Assembly: GCA_019187225.1 (NCBI GenBank)
Contig: JABAQQ010000036.1
Coordinates: 162,575 to 226,574, forward strand
DNA: 64,000 bases
Direction of reading: 5' to 3'
DNA from: Saprospiraceae bacterium
GTDB lineage: Bacteria > Bacteroidota > Bacteroidia > Chitinophagales > Saprospiraceae
Part shown: one piece after another, positions 1 to 7,944 of the stretch
How positions within the stretch are numbered: the first letter of the stretch is position 1
How the letters are laid out: each line of letters starts with the position of its first letter
Translations under genes and position numbers: made by a program
Notes under the pieces: generated by a model
Told to the model about the DNA's origin: nothing
Database searches by the model: none
The model's input: only the letters and a program-made list of their open reading frames with translations

Positions 1-1
1 G

Positions 2-511
2 CTGGCGCACAACACGCCCGACGACCTTGAACTGCTGGAAAAGGGCATGATGATTTACGATGCGCTATACGCCTGGGCAAAATTTCACCGCCACGAAAAA
101 CACACCCAGCACCCGACCGAACAGTTGCTGCTCGATGTGTTCCACCGCTTTTTGGAAATAAAAACGGGCGCTAATAAGCGCATTCCCGCCTGGGCGAAAG
201 AATTGAAGGATATCATTCAGGACCAAATTGACACCAACCTGAGCCTCAAGGAAATCTCCCGGGAACTCGACCTGAACCCCGCTTACCTGAGCCGGGAGTT
301 TTCAAAACATTTTGAAAACCAATCGTTTGGTGAGTATGTCCGCAGCCGTCGCATCGAAAAAGCCATTGAACTGCTGAAAGACCCCAAGCACTCGCTCACC
401 GATATTGCTTACCTGACGGGCTTCTCCGACCAGAGCCATTTTACCCGCATTTTCAAAAAACAAACGGGCGAAAGCCCTTCTGCCTACCGCAAAAAAATGA
501 GAAAAAAGTAG
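2..511 (+). CDS. ChrB-domain/AraC fusion regulator, 5' end cut by window edge
   Basis: The frame is open to the first base of the window, so the N-terminus is missing and the ATG at 47 is probably internal. The first codons (AHNTPDDLELLEKG, then YDALYAWAK) match the C-terminal end of the chromate-resistance ChrB domain found in the next gene (LSHNFKDDHKML, YDALYSWAK). After a linker comes an AraC DNA-binding domain with two helix-turn-helix units, LSLKEISRELDLNPAYLS and HSLTDIAYLTGFSDQSHF, closed by FKKQTGESPSAYRKK. ChrB proteins sense chromate and regulate chr operons in Proteobacteria. Here the sensor-like domain appears fused to an AraC output domain, so I infer a chromate-responsive regulator of the downstream train. 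The sensing role is inference; the AraC assignment is firm. Confidence 0.8.
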   Translation: MAHNTPDDLELLEKGMMIYDALYAWAKFHRHEKHTQHPTEQLLLDVFHRFLEIKTGANKRIPAWAKELKDIIQDQIDTNLSLKEISRELDLNPAYLSREFSKHFENQSFGEYVRSRRIEKAIELLKDPKHSLTDIAYLTGFSDQSHFTRIFKKQTGESPSAYRKKMRKK

Positions 512-588
512 AATCCGTTCCAAAAGGTCAGTTGCGTTCTATTTCGTGGGAGACAAGTGGGCGAACATTGCCGCAAAATGTGAATCCG

Positions 589-1041
589 ATGAAATGGATA
601 ACTCGTGAGCGACCGAAAATCGACCGTATCGCCTGCCCCTGGCTCATCAAAAACTTCGTGGATAGTGCTGCGGAATTCATTTACGTGCCCAAAGAGCAGG
701 TATTTGAAAAGGCAACGGAACTCGATGCCATCCCCTACGACATCCCCGGCGCTGAATACTCACACGAAGGGGAGTTTTGTACCTTTGATTTTATAATAAA
801 AAAACACGGGCTGGACGACCCCGCCCTGCTCCAACTCGCCGCCATTATTCGGGGCGCCGACACCAACCGCTTCGAACTTTCGCCGCAGTCGGCAGGGCTT
901 TGGGCGATTTCGGCGGGGCTTTCCCACAATTTCAAGGACGACCACAAAATGCTGGCAGTCGGGATGAACATCTACGATGCGCTGTACAGTTGGGCGAAGT
1001 ACGTTCAGTCGGAAAAACACACTTGGAATCCGGTTTTATGA
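589..1041 (+). CDS. ChrB-domain chromate resistance protein
   Basis: A 150-residue protein made of one ChrB C-terminal (Chrome_Resist) domain: it opens with WITRERPKIDRIACPWLI, followed by GAEYSHEGEFCTFD, an IIRGAD motif and the closing GLSHNFKDDHKML/YDALYSWAK. The ATG is chosen because the conserved domain starts right there; a TTG at 532 would add residues unlike the family. Its stop overlaps the ATG of the TonB receptor (ATGA), which implies translational coupling. ChrB homologues help chromate resistance as regulators or as poorly understood cytoplasmic proteins. The stand-alone domain has no DNA-binding part, so a non-regulatory role, or work as partner of the preceding fusion regulator, is likely. 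Confidence 0.85.
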   Translation: MKWITRERPKIDRIACPWLIKNFVDSAAEFIYVPKEQVFEKATELDAIPYDIPGAEYSHEGEFCTFDFIIKKHGLDDPALLQLAAIIRGADTNRFELSPQSAGLWAISAGLSHNFKDDHKMLAVGMNIYDALYSWAKYVQSEKHTWNPVL

Positions 1042-3455
1042 AAAAATTTTTCATCTTCCTTTTTGGCTTGTTTTACTCGTTTGCCCATGCTCAAAAAACG
1101 GGCGGCATCAGCGGCATGGTAACAGCCCCCGACCGGCAGCCAGTCGAGTTCGCCAGCGTATTCATCACGCTCCAAAGCGATACCTCCCGGATTGTGGAGG
1201 GCATGATAACCGATAGTCTGGGGCGGTTTTTATTGACCCAAATTCCTTTTGGCGACTATTTTCTCAACGTGCAATTCATCGGTTACGAAGGGCAAAAACA
1301 GGCGGTGAGCATCGGTGAGGGGAGGGCGAAGGTCGTGCTATCCGCTATCCTGCTAACGGAGAGCGCAACCACCCTGTGTGGAGTCGAAGTGAGCGCCATC
1401 CGCAACCTGATTCGAAAAACAGAGGAAGGCATAGTGCTGAACGCCGCCGACAACCTCACCCAAATCGGCGGCTCGGCGGCGGATTTGCTCAAAAACATGC
1501 CCGGCGTGATAGCGGGTGGAGAGGGAGAAATTACCCTGCGGGGAAAAACGCCGCTGATTTTGATAAACGGTAGGGTGTCGGGCATCGGCGGGGCTGACCG
1601 CACTGCCAACCTCGAACAAATCCCCGCCGGCAGCATCGAGCGCATCGAAATCATCACCAACCCTTCCTCGAAATACGATGCCGATGCCGAGGGCGGCATC
1701 ATCAACCTCGTGCTGAAAAAAAGCACGGACTTGGGCACGAACGGCGCCGTGGCAGCCGGGGCGGGCTTCGGCGAACGCTACCGCCTGAACGGTACGCTGC
1801 TGCTGAACCACAAAACCCCAAAATGGAATTTCGGTGTCGCCTACGACAACTGGTACACTACCCGCACCCGCCGGGTCAGGGGCGACCGGGTGCAGTTCAA
1901 TCTTCCCGACGAGTATTACCTGACCCAGCGGCGCTTCGACGAGCGCATCCTCCAAAACCAAAGCGCCCGGATGAACATTGACTTTTCACCCAACGAAAAA
2001 AACAGCCTGAATCTGGAAGCCATCTGGCTTTTCCAGGGCGAGGACAACAACGAGACCCTGACCACCACCACCGAGACCACAGCCCCTGATTTTACCGGAC
2101 GGAATCGCCGCCACTCCAACGAAATCCGGCATTTCCACACGGTTGAAGCCTTACTTGAATACGCCCGCCAATTCGGAAAGCCCGACCAGTCGCTGACCTT
2201 CCGTGTCAGTTCCGCTTTCGACAACGACCGGGAAAACACCCTCATCACCACCCAGGAACTTTTAAAGGATTTTTCCGAAACGGGCGAACCGTATTTGCAA
2301 AAAACGCATAACTATGAAAACTCCAACCTGAGCAATCTCTCGCTCGATTACGCCCAGCCGGTCGGCAAAAACAGTTCGCTGGAAACGGGCTACAAAGCCA
2401 TTTTCCGCTTTTTGGACAATGACTTCCTGCGGCAAAACGAGACGAACGGCAGCTTCGTCACCGACCCCGCCAACACGGATGTTTTTAATTTCAGGGAGCA
2501 AATCCACGCCGCCTACGTGCAGTATGGCGCATGGGTCGGTGAAAAAAAGTCGCCGGATTGGAAATTCGGTCTGGGGCTGCGGGCGGAGCAAGTTTGGAAC
2601 AATGGCGACCTCGAACTCAACCCCTTGCAGTTCAAAAACGACTATTTCAACCTCTTTCCCTCCGCCCAGGTGATACGTTACACCGCCCGCCGGGACATGG
2701 TGAAATTGAGTTACGGCAGGCGCATCAACCGACCCAGTTTTGGGCAGTTGATACCATTCACCGACATCACCGACTCGCTCAATACCCGTGCGGGCAACCC
2801 TGAACTGAACCCCGAACTGGCGCACTCGCTCGAACTTTCGTACAGCCATGCCTTTGGCATTGGCAACTTCAATGCAGCCGCATTTTACCGCCGCACCAGC
2901 GACGTGATTTTGCCCTTCACCACCTTGAGCAATACGGGCGTGGCGTTCACGAAGCCCCTCAATTTTGGCAACGCCACCACCTTCGGCTTGGAGGGCATGG
3001 TCGCCGTCAACCCGACGGATTTTTGGAGCCTCAACCTCAATGTTTCGGGCTACGACCTCCGCATCGAGAACTCCGAGCCGACGCTCGATTTGCAGCGAAA
3101 CCAATGGGCATATTTTGCCAAACTCATCCAAAATTTCACCCCGTGGAAAGGTGGCAAAATCCAACTGACCGCCAATTACACCTCGCCCATCGCCATCCCG
3201 CAGGGCGAAAGGCTGGCGGTGTATTTCGTTGACCTCGGTTTTCAGCAAAAAGTATGGAAAGGCAAGGGCAGGCTTGGTCTGGCGCTCACCGACATTTTCG
3301 ATACCCAACGAAGCGGGCTGCGATTGGCTGCCCCGGATTTTGATTTTCAACGCAGTTTCAAGATTGACTCAAGGGCTGCGCTGCTCACTTTCACCTATTC
3401 CTTCCGCTCGCAGGCGAAGGAGGAATTGTTGGAGAACAAGTTTAAAAATGATTGA
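1038..3455 (+). CDS. TonB-dependent outer-membrane receptor in the chromate train
   Basis: An 805-residue receptor. A signal peptide (MKKFFIFLFGLFYSFAHAQ) is followed by a carboxypeptidase-regulatory-like domain (about residues 24-110, with EFASVFITL, DSLGRFLL and FIGYEGQ), a plug (LKNMPGVIAGGEGEITLRGK, GSIERIEIITNPSSKYDA, GGIINLVLKK) and a 22-strand-type barrel of the OMP_b-brl_3 kind up to the C-terminus. The ATG is set by the signal peptide and the ATGA overlap with the ChrB stop. Such receptors import metal chelates, glycans or peptides using TonB energy. The substrate cannot be told from sequence. Placement between chrB and chrA is unusual and suggests a metal- or oxyanion-linked ligand, which is inference. 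Confidence 0.9.
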   Translation: MKKFFIFLFGLFYSFAHAQKTGGISGMVTAPDRQPVEFASVFITLQSDTSRIVEGMITDSLGRFLLTQIPFGDYFLNVQFIGYEGQKQAVSIGEGRAKVVLSAILLTESATTLCGVEVSAIRNLIRKTEEGIVLNAADNLTQIGGSAADLLKNMPGVIAGGEGEITLRGKTPLILINGRVSGIGGADRTANLEQIPAGSIERIEIITNPSSKYDADAEGGIINLVLKKSTDLGTNGAVAAGAGFGERYRLNGTLLLNHKTPKWNFGVAYDNWYTTRTRRVRGDRVQFNLPDEYYLTQRRFDERILQNQSARMNIDFSPNEKNSLNLEAIWLFQGEDNNETLTTTTETTAPDFTGRNRRHSNEIRHFHTVEALLEYARQFGKPDQSLTFRVSSAFDNDRENTLITTQELLKDFSETGEPYLQKTHNYENSNLSNLSLDYAQPVGKNSSLETGYKAIFRFLDNDFLRQNETNGSFVTDPANTDVFNFREQIHAAYVQYGAWVGEKKSPDWKFGLGLRAEQVWNNGDLELNPLQFKNDYFNLFPSAQVIRYTARRDMVKLSYGRRINRPSFGQLIPFTDITDSLNTRAGNPELNPELAHSLELSYSHAFGIGNFNAAAFYRRTSDVILPFTTLSNTGVAFTKPLNFGNATTFGLEGMVAVNPTDFWSLNLNVSGYDLRIENSEPTLDLQRNQWAYFAKLIQNFTPWKGGKIQLTANYTSPIAIPQGERLAVYFVDLGFQQKVWKGKGRLGLALTDIFDTQRSGLRLAAPDFDFQRSFKIDSRAALLTFTYSFRSQAKEELLENKFKND

Positions 3456-3458
3456 ATC

Positions 3459-4184
3459 ATGGTAAAATTGCTCATCGCAACTATGCTGGCTTCCCTGTTC
3501 ACCTGCGGCAGCCGCCAATCGTCGCTAACGCCCGAACAATTGCAGGAAATCAATCGCAGGGCTTTTTTCCCGGACACCTTGCAGCCGCAGTCGGTCTGGC
3601 GTTTCAATTTTGAAAACTTTCCAGCCGGTCAACTGCCTGCCGGTTGGGCGCAACACTTCACCGGCGAAGGCGGCACGGACTGGGAAGTGACCGACGACGG
3701 CGGCAACCGGGTGCTGGCACAACTGCGCAGCGACAACCCCAGCCGCCATTTCAACGTGGTCGTCCACGACAGCATCAGCGTCAAAGACATGGTGTTGAGC
3801 GTGCGGCTGAAAAGCTCGCAAGGCAAACACGACCGCGGCGGCGGATTTGTCTGGCGTTTCACTGACAAGAACAACCACTACATCGTGCGGGCGAACCCCC
3901 TGGAAGACAACGTGGTGCTATACAAAATGGAAAACGGCAAGCGCAGCGACCTGCCGCTTGTCGGTTTGGGCAAAACTTACGGCATGGATACGCCCCCGCT
4001 CGGCGACGGCTGGAACAACCTGCGTTTAGTTGTCAAGGGCGACCTGTTCACGGTTTTCCTGAACGACAAGGAATTGTTCAAAGTCCAGGACAGAACTTTT
4101 CCCAACGCTGGTAAAGTGGGGCTTTGGACGAAAGCGGATGCGGTGACGCAGTTCGATGATTTTGAAATCAATAAATTTGAATAA
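3459..4184 (+). CDS. LamG/DUF1080-like lipoprotein
   Basis: A 241-residue lipoprotein: hydrophobic start MVKLLIATMLASLFTC with the lipobox Cys at residue 16. The body resembles a concanavalin-like jelly roll, with features such as GTDWEVTDDGGNRVLAQL near the start, DRGGGFVWRF in the middle, WNNLRLVVKGDLFTVFLND towards the end and a closing QFDDFEI. This pattern is typical of 3-keto-disaccharide hydrolase/LamG-type domains that bind or cleave glycans, but no catalytic residues are evident. It begins 3 bases after the TonB receptor stop and overlaps the next gene by TAATG, so it is part of the coupled train. It may be a surface partner of the receptor; function unknown. Confidence 0.7.
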   Translation: MVKLLIATMLASLFTCGSRQSSLTPEQLQEINRRAFFPDTLQPQSVWRFNFENFPAGQLPAGWAQHFTGEGGTDWEVTDDGGNRVLAQLRSDNPSRHFNVVVHDSISVKDMVLSVRLKSSQGKHDRGGGFVWRFTDKNNHYIVRANPLEDNVVLYKMENGKRSDLPLVGLGKTYGMDTPPLGDGWNNLRLVVKGDLFTVFLNDKELFKVQDRTFPNAGKVGLWTKADAVTQFDDFEINKFE

Positions 4185-5170
4185 TGATGAAAAATACCGT
4201 TTTACTCATGTTCGCCGCCGTCCTCTTGGTTGCGCCTGTCATTGCCCAAACCAACGAACGTGCTTACGTCGCCAATTTTGCCGATGATTTTATCTCGGTC
4301 ATTGATATGGAGGCTCGAAAAAAAATAGCCGACGTGAAAACTGGGAAGAATCCGCACGGCGTGGCTGTCTCGCCCGACCGCCAAATCGTGGCGGTGAGCA
4401 ACGAGGGCGACAACACGGTCTCGCTCATCCGCACCGGCGACCTTGCTATTTTTAAAACTGTCCCGGTGGGCAGCAAGCCGCACCAACTTGTTTTTTCACT
4501 TGACGGCAACCGCCTTTTTGTCGCCATCAATGCAGAGCACCGGCTCGACGTTATTTCAAGCGATAGTTGGACGGTGGTCAAAAACATTCTGGTCGGCAGG
4601 CATCCCCACATCGTGCTGGCGCTGCCGGATGGTTCGTTGCTGGTCACCTCCGAAGCAGACCAAAAGTTGACAAGAGTGAGTGCCGAAACCATGCAGATAA
4701 CAGCCGAAATTCCCGTTTTCGGTTATCCGAGGGTCATGGTCGCCTCGCCCGACGGCAAGTTTGCCTATCTGACCCAGCGCTGGCTGAACGGCGTGGTCAA
4801 AGTTGATTTGCAGTCGAACAAAATCACAGGCTGGGCGCAACTGCCGGCAGCCGAAGGTTTTGACAATGAAGGCAAGGTGGCGCACGGGCTTGCCGTATCG
4901 CCCGACGGGAAGTTGGTGTACCTTTCCAGCCAACTCGCCAACAATGTGTCGGTCATTGACGTGCAGAAAAACAAGGTCATCAAGAAATTCAAGGTCGGCA
5001 AAAATCCGAACTGGATAGAACTGACCGAAGACGGGAGGTATGCCGCCGTTAGCAACAGCTCTTCCAACGATGCCACGCTGGTTGACTTGAAAAGGAACAA
5101 AGCAATCGGAACCATCCCGGTCGGCAAAAGCCCGAAACGGTTGGCAATCGGCAAAAGGGGAAATAAATGA
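4184..5170 (+). CDS. YncE-like periplasmic beta-propeller
   Basis: A 328-residue secreted protein: signal peptide (FAAVLLVAPVIAQ) followed by about seven blades of the YVTN/YncE repeat type, each with a core like VAVSPDRQIVAVSNEGDNT, HQLVFSLDGNRLFVAI, VMVASPDGKFAYLT and LAVSPDGKLVYLSSQ. Propellers of this type act as scaffolds and some bind metals or DNA. It overlaps the previous stop and the ChrA start (ATGA). No enzymatic motif is visible. The context suggests a periplasmic accessory to chromate or metal handling, which is inference. Confidence 0.8.
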   Translation: MMKNTVLLMFAAVLLVAPVIAQTNERAYVANFADDFISVIDMEARKKIADVKTGKNPHGVAVSPDRQIVAVSNEGDNTVSLIRTGDLAIFKTVPVGSKPHQLVFSLDGNRLFVAINAEHRLDVISSDSWTVVKNILVGRHPHIVLALPDGSLLVTSEADQKLTRVSAETMQITAEIPVFGYPRVMVASPDGKFAYLTQRWLNGVVKVDLQSNKITGWAQLPAAEGFDNEGKVAHGLAVSPDGKLVYLSSQLANNVSVIDVQKNKVIKKFKVGKNPNWIELTEDGRYAAVSNSSSNDATLVDLKRNKAIGTIPVGKSPKRLAIGKRGNK

Positions 5171-6477
5171 ATCCTCCTACCTTTCACGAAGCCCTCCGTT
5201 TTTGGCTCAAACTCGGCTTCATCAGTTTCGGCGGTCCTGCAGGGCAAATTGCCATCATGCACGAGTACCTCGTGGACAAAAAGAAGTGGATGAGCGACAG
5301 CAAGTTCCTTCATGCGCTGAACTACTGCATGATTCTGCCGGGACCAGAAGCGCAGCAACTTGCCATTTACATCGGATGGCTCTTGCACGGCACTTGGGGC
5401 GGCTTGGCGGCGGGGGTGCTTTTTGTGCTGCCGTCCATGTTCATTTTGCTGGGCTTGAGCCTTGTTTACGTGACTTTCGGCAACGTGCCCTGGGTCTATG
5501 CCCTGTTCGACGGGCTAAAACCGGCGGTCATTGCCATCGTGATTTTGGCTTTGATAAAAATCGGCAAAAAATCGCTGGCGACGCCGTTTCATTACCTCGT
5601 GGCAGCGGCGGCTTTTTGCTGCATTTTTTTCCTGAACGTGCCTTTCCCGCTCATCATCCTCGGCGCCATCATCACGGCGGCGCTAGCACGGCGTTTTTTG
5701 CCCCGGTTGTTTCAACAAAACCAAAAAAAGACGGAAAAACAGGACGCGGACGAAGCGGGCTATTTTTTGAACAAAAACTCGGTCTTGCCCGGCACGGCCT
5801 TCAACGCCGCCCGGCTGGCAAGGCAGGTGCTGACGGCTGCGGCGCTGTGGGTGCTGCCTTTCGTACTGTTTTATTTTTTCACCAAAGATTTTACTTTTTG
5901 GAAAACGCTGTCGCTGTTTTTCACGCAGGCGGCATTGGTAACTTTCGGCGGGGCGTATGCCGTGCTGCCCTACGTGGCGCAGGTCAGCGTGGAGAAACTG
6001 AACTGGTTGAGCAGCCTGCAAATGGTGGACGGGCTGGCTTTGGGCGAAACGACGCCCGGTCCGCTCATCATGGTGCTGGTGTTCGTGGGCTACATGGCGG
6101 GCTACAACCACTTCGGCGGCTCGCTCTGGATGGGCACGCTGGGCTTGGTGGCGACCACGTTTTTTACTTTTCTGCCCTGCTTTCTGTTCATCTTTGCCGG
6201 TGCGCCGATTATCGAAAAAACGCAGGAAGACAGGCAGGTCAAAGAAGTGCTCGGATTGGTGACGGCGGCGGCGGTGGGCGTGGTGCTGAACCTGACCATT
6301 TACCTCGGCAAGGCGGTCATTTTCCCGAATGAACTGTTATGGGCAGCCACGGACTGGGTGGCGTTGGGCTGGGTCGCCGTGTCGTTCCTGGCGATGTACC
6401 GCTATAAGGTGGGCATGATGACGTGGATTGGAGTGAGCGCCTTGTTCGGACTGGTTGAATATTTCATTTTTCATTAA
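5167..6477 (+). CDS. chrA: Chromate transporter ChrA, two-domain form
   Basis: A 436-residue membrane protein with the two tandem CHR domains of long-chain ChrA. Domain 1 carries FGGPAGQIAIMHEYLVDKKK and LPGPEAQQLAIYIG. A charged cytoplasmic linker (about residues 180-198, NQKKTEKQDADEAG) follows. Domain 2 carries FGGAYAVLPYVAQ and LGETTPGPLIMVLVF. Around ten hydrophobic segments are visible. ChrA exports chromate from the cytoplasm using the proton gradient. The length is typical of the family. The start codon overlaps the propeller stop. With two ChrB domains upstream, this is the functional core of a chromate resistance operon. Confidence 0.95.
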   Translation: MNPPTFHEALRFWLKLGFISFGGPAGQIAIMHEYLVDKKKWMSDSKFLHALNYCMILPGPEAQQLAIYIGWLLHGTWGGLAAGVLFVLPSMFILLGLSLVYVTFGNVPWVYALFDGLKPAVIAIVILALIKIGKKSLATPFHYLVAAAAFCCIFFLNVPFPLIILGAIITAALARRFLPRLFQQNQKKTEKQDADEAGYFLNKNSVLPGTAFNAARLARQVLTAAALWVLPFVLFYFFTKDFTFWKTLSLFFTQAALVTFGGAYAVLPYVAQVSVEKLNWLSSLQMVDGLALGETTPGPLIMVLVFVGYMAGYNHFGGSLWMGTLGLVATTFFTFLPCFLFIFAGAPIIEKTQEDRQVKEVLGLVTAAAVGVVLNLTIYLGKAVIFPNELLWAATDWVALGWVAVSFLAMYRYKVGMMTWIGVSALFGLVEYFIFH

Positions 6478-6487
6478 AATAAAAAAC

Positions 6488-7210
6488 ATGAATCGCAAAG
6501 ATTTTTTCAAAACCTCGGCTATCCTCGGCGGCGCAACCCTGCTGCCCAACAACTCCGTTTTTTCTCAAAACCTCGCCGAAAACGGCATTGACAAACTTGT
6601 GGACGCAGACGGCAACTTCGCCCTGCAACCGCTGCCTTATACGGAAACCTTCCTCGAACCCTACATGGACGAGGAGACCGTCCACCTGCACTACACTTTT
6701 CACCACGGCGGGGCGGTGAAAGGGGCGAACAAGGATTTGTCCATGATAAAAAAAGCGTTGGACGACAACAGCCTCGACACGCTGGATTTCTGGACGAAAA
6801 AGCTGGCGTTCCACCTTTCGTCGCACATCCTGCACAGCATTTTCTGGACGAACCTGACCAACAAAAAAACCGACCCGAAAGGCGAACTGCTGCGCCGAAT
6901 CGAAAAGGATTTCGGCGCCTTCGACCGCCTGAAAACCCTGCTCGCCAAAATCTCGAAGGACGTGGACGGCAATGGTTGGGGCATCCTCGGCTACCAGCCG
7001 TACACCGACAAACTGACCGTGCTCGGCTGCGAAAACCACGAGAAACTGACCCAATGGGGCGTGATTCCGCTATTGGTGATTGATGTTTGGGAACATTCCT
7101 ACTATCTGAAATACCGCAACCGCCGGGCGGAGTTCGTGGACAATTTTTTCCAAATCATCAATTGGGACAATGCGGCGGAGCGGTTGGAGATTGCGCTGAA
7201 AATCGGGTAA
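6488..7210 (+). CDS. Exported Fe/Mn superoxide dismutase, copy 1, with Tyr34 replaced
   Basis: A 240-residue SodFM protein with an N-terminal export signal (MNRKDFFKTSAILGGATLL, Tat-like but RK instead of RR). Metal ligands are present: the His of LHYTFHHGG, the His of ILHSIFW, and Asp/His of DVWEHSYYLKYRN. The gateway Tyr (Tyr34 in the E. coli numbering, normally HHxxY) is Ala here (HHGGAV). The second-shell Gln position reads CENHEKL, i.e. His, as in some archaeal enzymes. The ATG at 6488 is preferred to 6455 because it begins the export signal. It lies 10 bases after chrA and probably protects against superoxide from chromate reduction (inference). Confidence 0.9.
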   Translation: MNRKDFFKTSAILGGATLLPNNSVFSQNLAENGIDKLVDADGNFALQPLPYTETFLEPYMDEETVHLHYTFHHGGAVKGANKDLSMIKKALDDNSLDTLDFWTKKLAFHLSSHILHSIFWTNLTNKKTDPKGELLRRIEKDFGAFDRLKTLLAKISKDVDGNGWGILGYQPYTDKLTVLGCENHEKLTQWGVIPLLVIDVWEHSYYLKYRNRRAEFVDNFFQIINWDNAAERLEIALKIG

Positions 7211-7242
7211 TGACAGGCGTGTCACGACTAAATAAATCGCCG

Positions 7243-7322
7243 AACGGTTGTACTCCCGACCATGCCGCAAAGCCCAACCCGCAAAGCCAACGCAAGGCGG
7301 CACAGGCGGGAGTACAACCGTT
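7243..7322. repeat. 80-bp palindromic element with 16-bp perfect arms
   Basis: AACGGTTGTACTCCCG at 7243-7258 and its exact reverse complement at 7307-7322 enclose 48 bases. Inside, TGCCGC near 7263 faces GCGGCA near 7296, so the structure can extend into an interrupted cruciform. It lies between the first dismutase and the next small gene. It could be a transcript-stabilising hairpin, an attenuator without a T-run, or a miniature mobile element. No target duplication is visible. Confidence 0.7.
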
Positions 7323-7369
7323 GGATGCAATAACAAACAGAAAAAATAAAAACTGTACGCCCCAAACGC

Positions 7370-7377
7370 TACTTTTG
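7370..7377 (+). promoter_or_regulatory. TAnnTTTG -7 element just before a start codon
   Basis: TACTTTTG matches the Bacteroidota -7 consensus exactly and ends 7 bases before the ATG at 7385, so the transcript would be nearly leaderless. No clear TTTG -33 element is seen at 19 bases. It suggests an internal promoter that separates the efflux half of the train from the chromate half. Confidence 0.45.
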
Positions 7378-7384
7378 CCCTTGA

Positions 7385-7783
7385 ATGAAGCAAGCCTTCG
7401 TCATATTCCAACTCCTGTGTTTTTGCGTGTACGCCTTCACGCACAAAACGCATTGGTGCTACCACGTCGGCAGCCACGAGCGGTTTCATGGCGATTGTCA
7501 ATGGGAAATCAAGTCACTCGGACTTGACAAGGACAAAACTTCAAAACACCTCCTCCCGCAGCGGTACTACTGCCTTGACGTGCATAAAGCGGAGGTTCTG
7601 AAAAAGGGAAACACACCGCTTCCTTCCCCGCATTTTGATTTACACATCATCGCCCCGACCTGTTTTGCGCTGAAACTAACGCTCGAAACTGGTGATTCTT
7701 CTGATTGGAAAATCACCGATACGCCCATTCGTGCAGGGCCGGATTTACTTGCCAATTCTCTTCGTGGCCCACCTTTGGTTTGA
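7385..7783 (+). CDS. Small secreted Cys/His-containing protein, unknown
   Basis: A 132-residue protein with a hydrophobic start (MKQAFVIFQLLCFCVYAF) and then several Cys and His residues (THWCYH, HGDCQWE, RYYCLDVH, LHIIAPTCF). It ends with PIRAGPDLLANSLRGPPLV. Small secreted Cys/His proteins ending in a Pro-rich tail are common just upstream of metal RND pumps in Bacteroidota, and this one precedes such a pump by 161 bases. I cannot name a family with confidence. Metal binding in the periplasm is a reasonable guess. The start is supported by the consensus -7 element immediately upstream. Confidence 0.55.
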   Translation: MKQAFVIFQLLCFCVYAFTHKTHWCYHVGSHERFHGDCQWEIKSLGLDKDKTSKHLLPQRYYCLDVHKAEVLKKGNTPLPSPHFDLHIIAPTCFALKLTLETGDSSDWKITDTPIRAGPDLLANSLRGPPLV

Positions 7784-7944
7784 CCTTTTTTCTACCGGAA
7801 TACATTGTTTTTGACCCGGTACGAAGAAAGGCTCTTGGTATTTCTACCCAATTCCTTTTCATTTTCTGAAAAAACAACTGGATGCTGTTTCCCAAGCGGA
7901 AATCGGCGGTTGGCGGTTTTGTCATTCAACCAAAGGTCTGAATC

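Noticed and set aside
7243-7322. Integron attC site
   Set aside because: The arms lack the GTTRRRY and RYYYAAC core boxes and no integrase gene is present.
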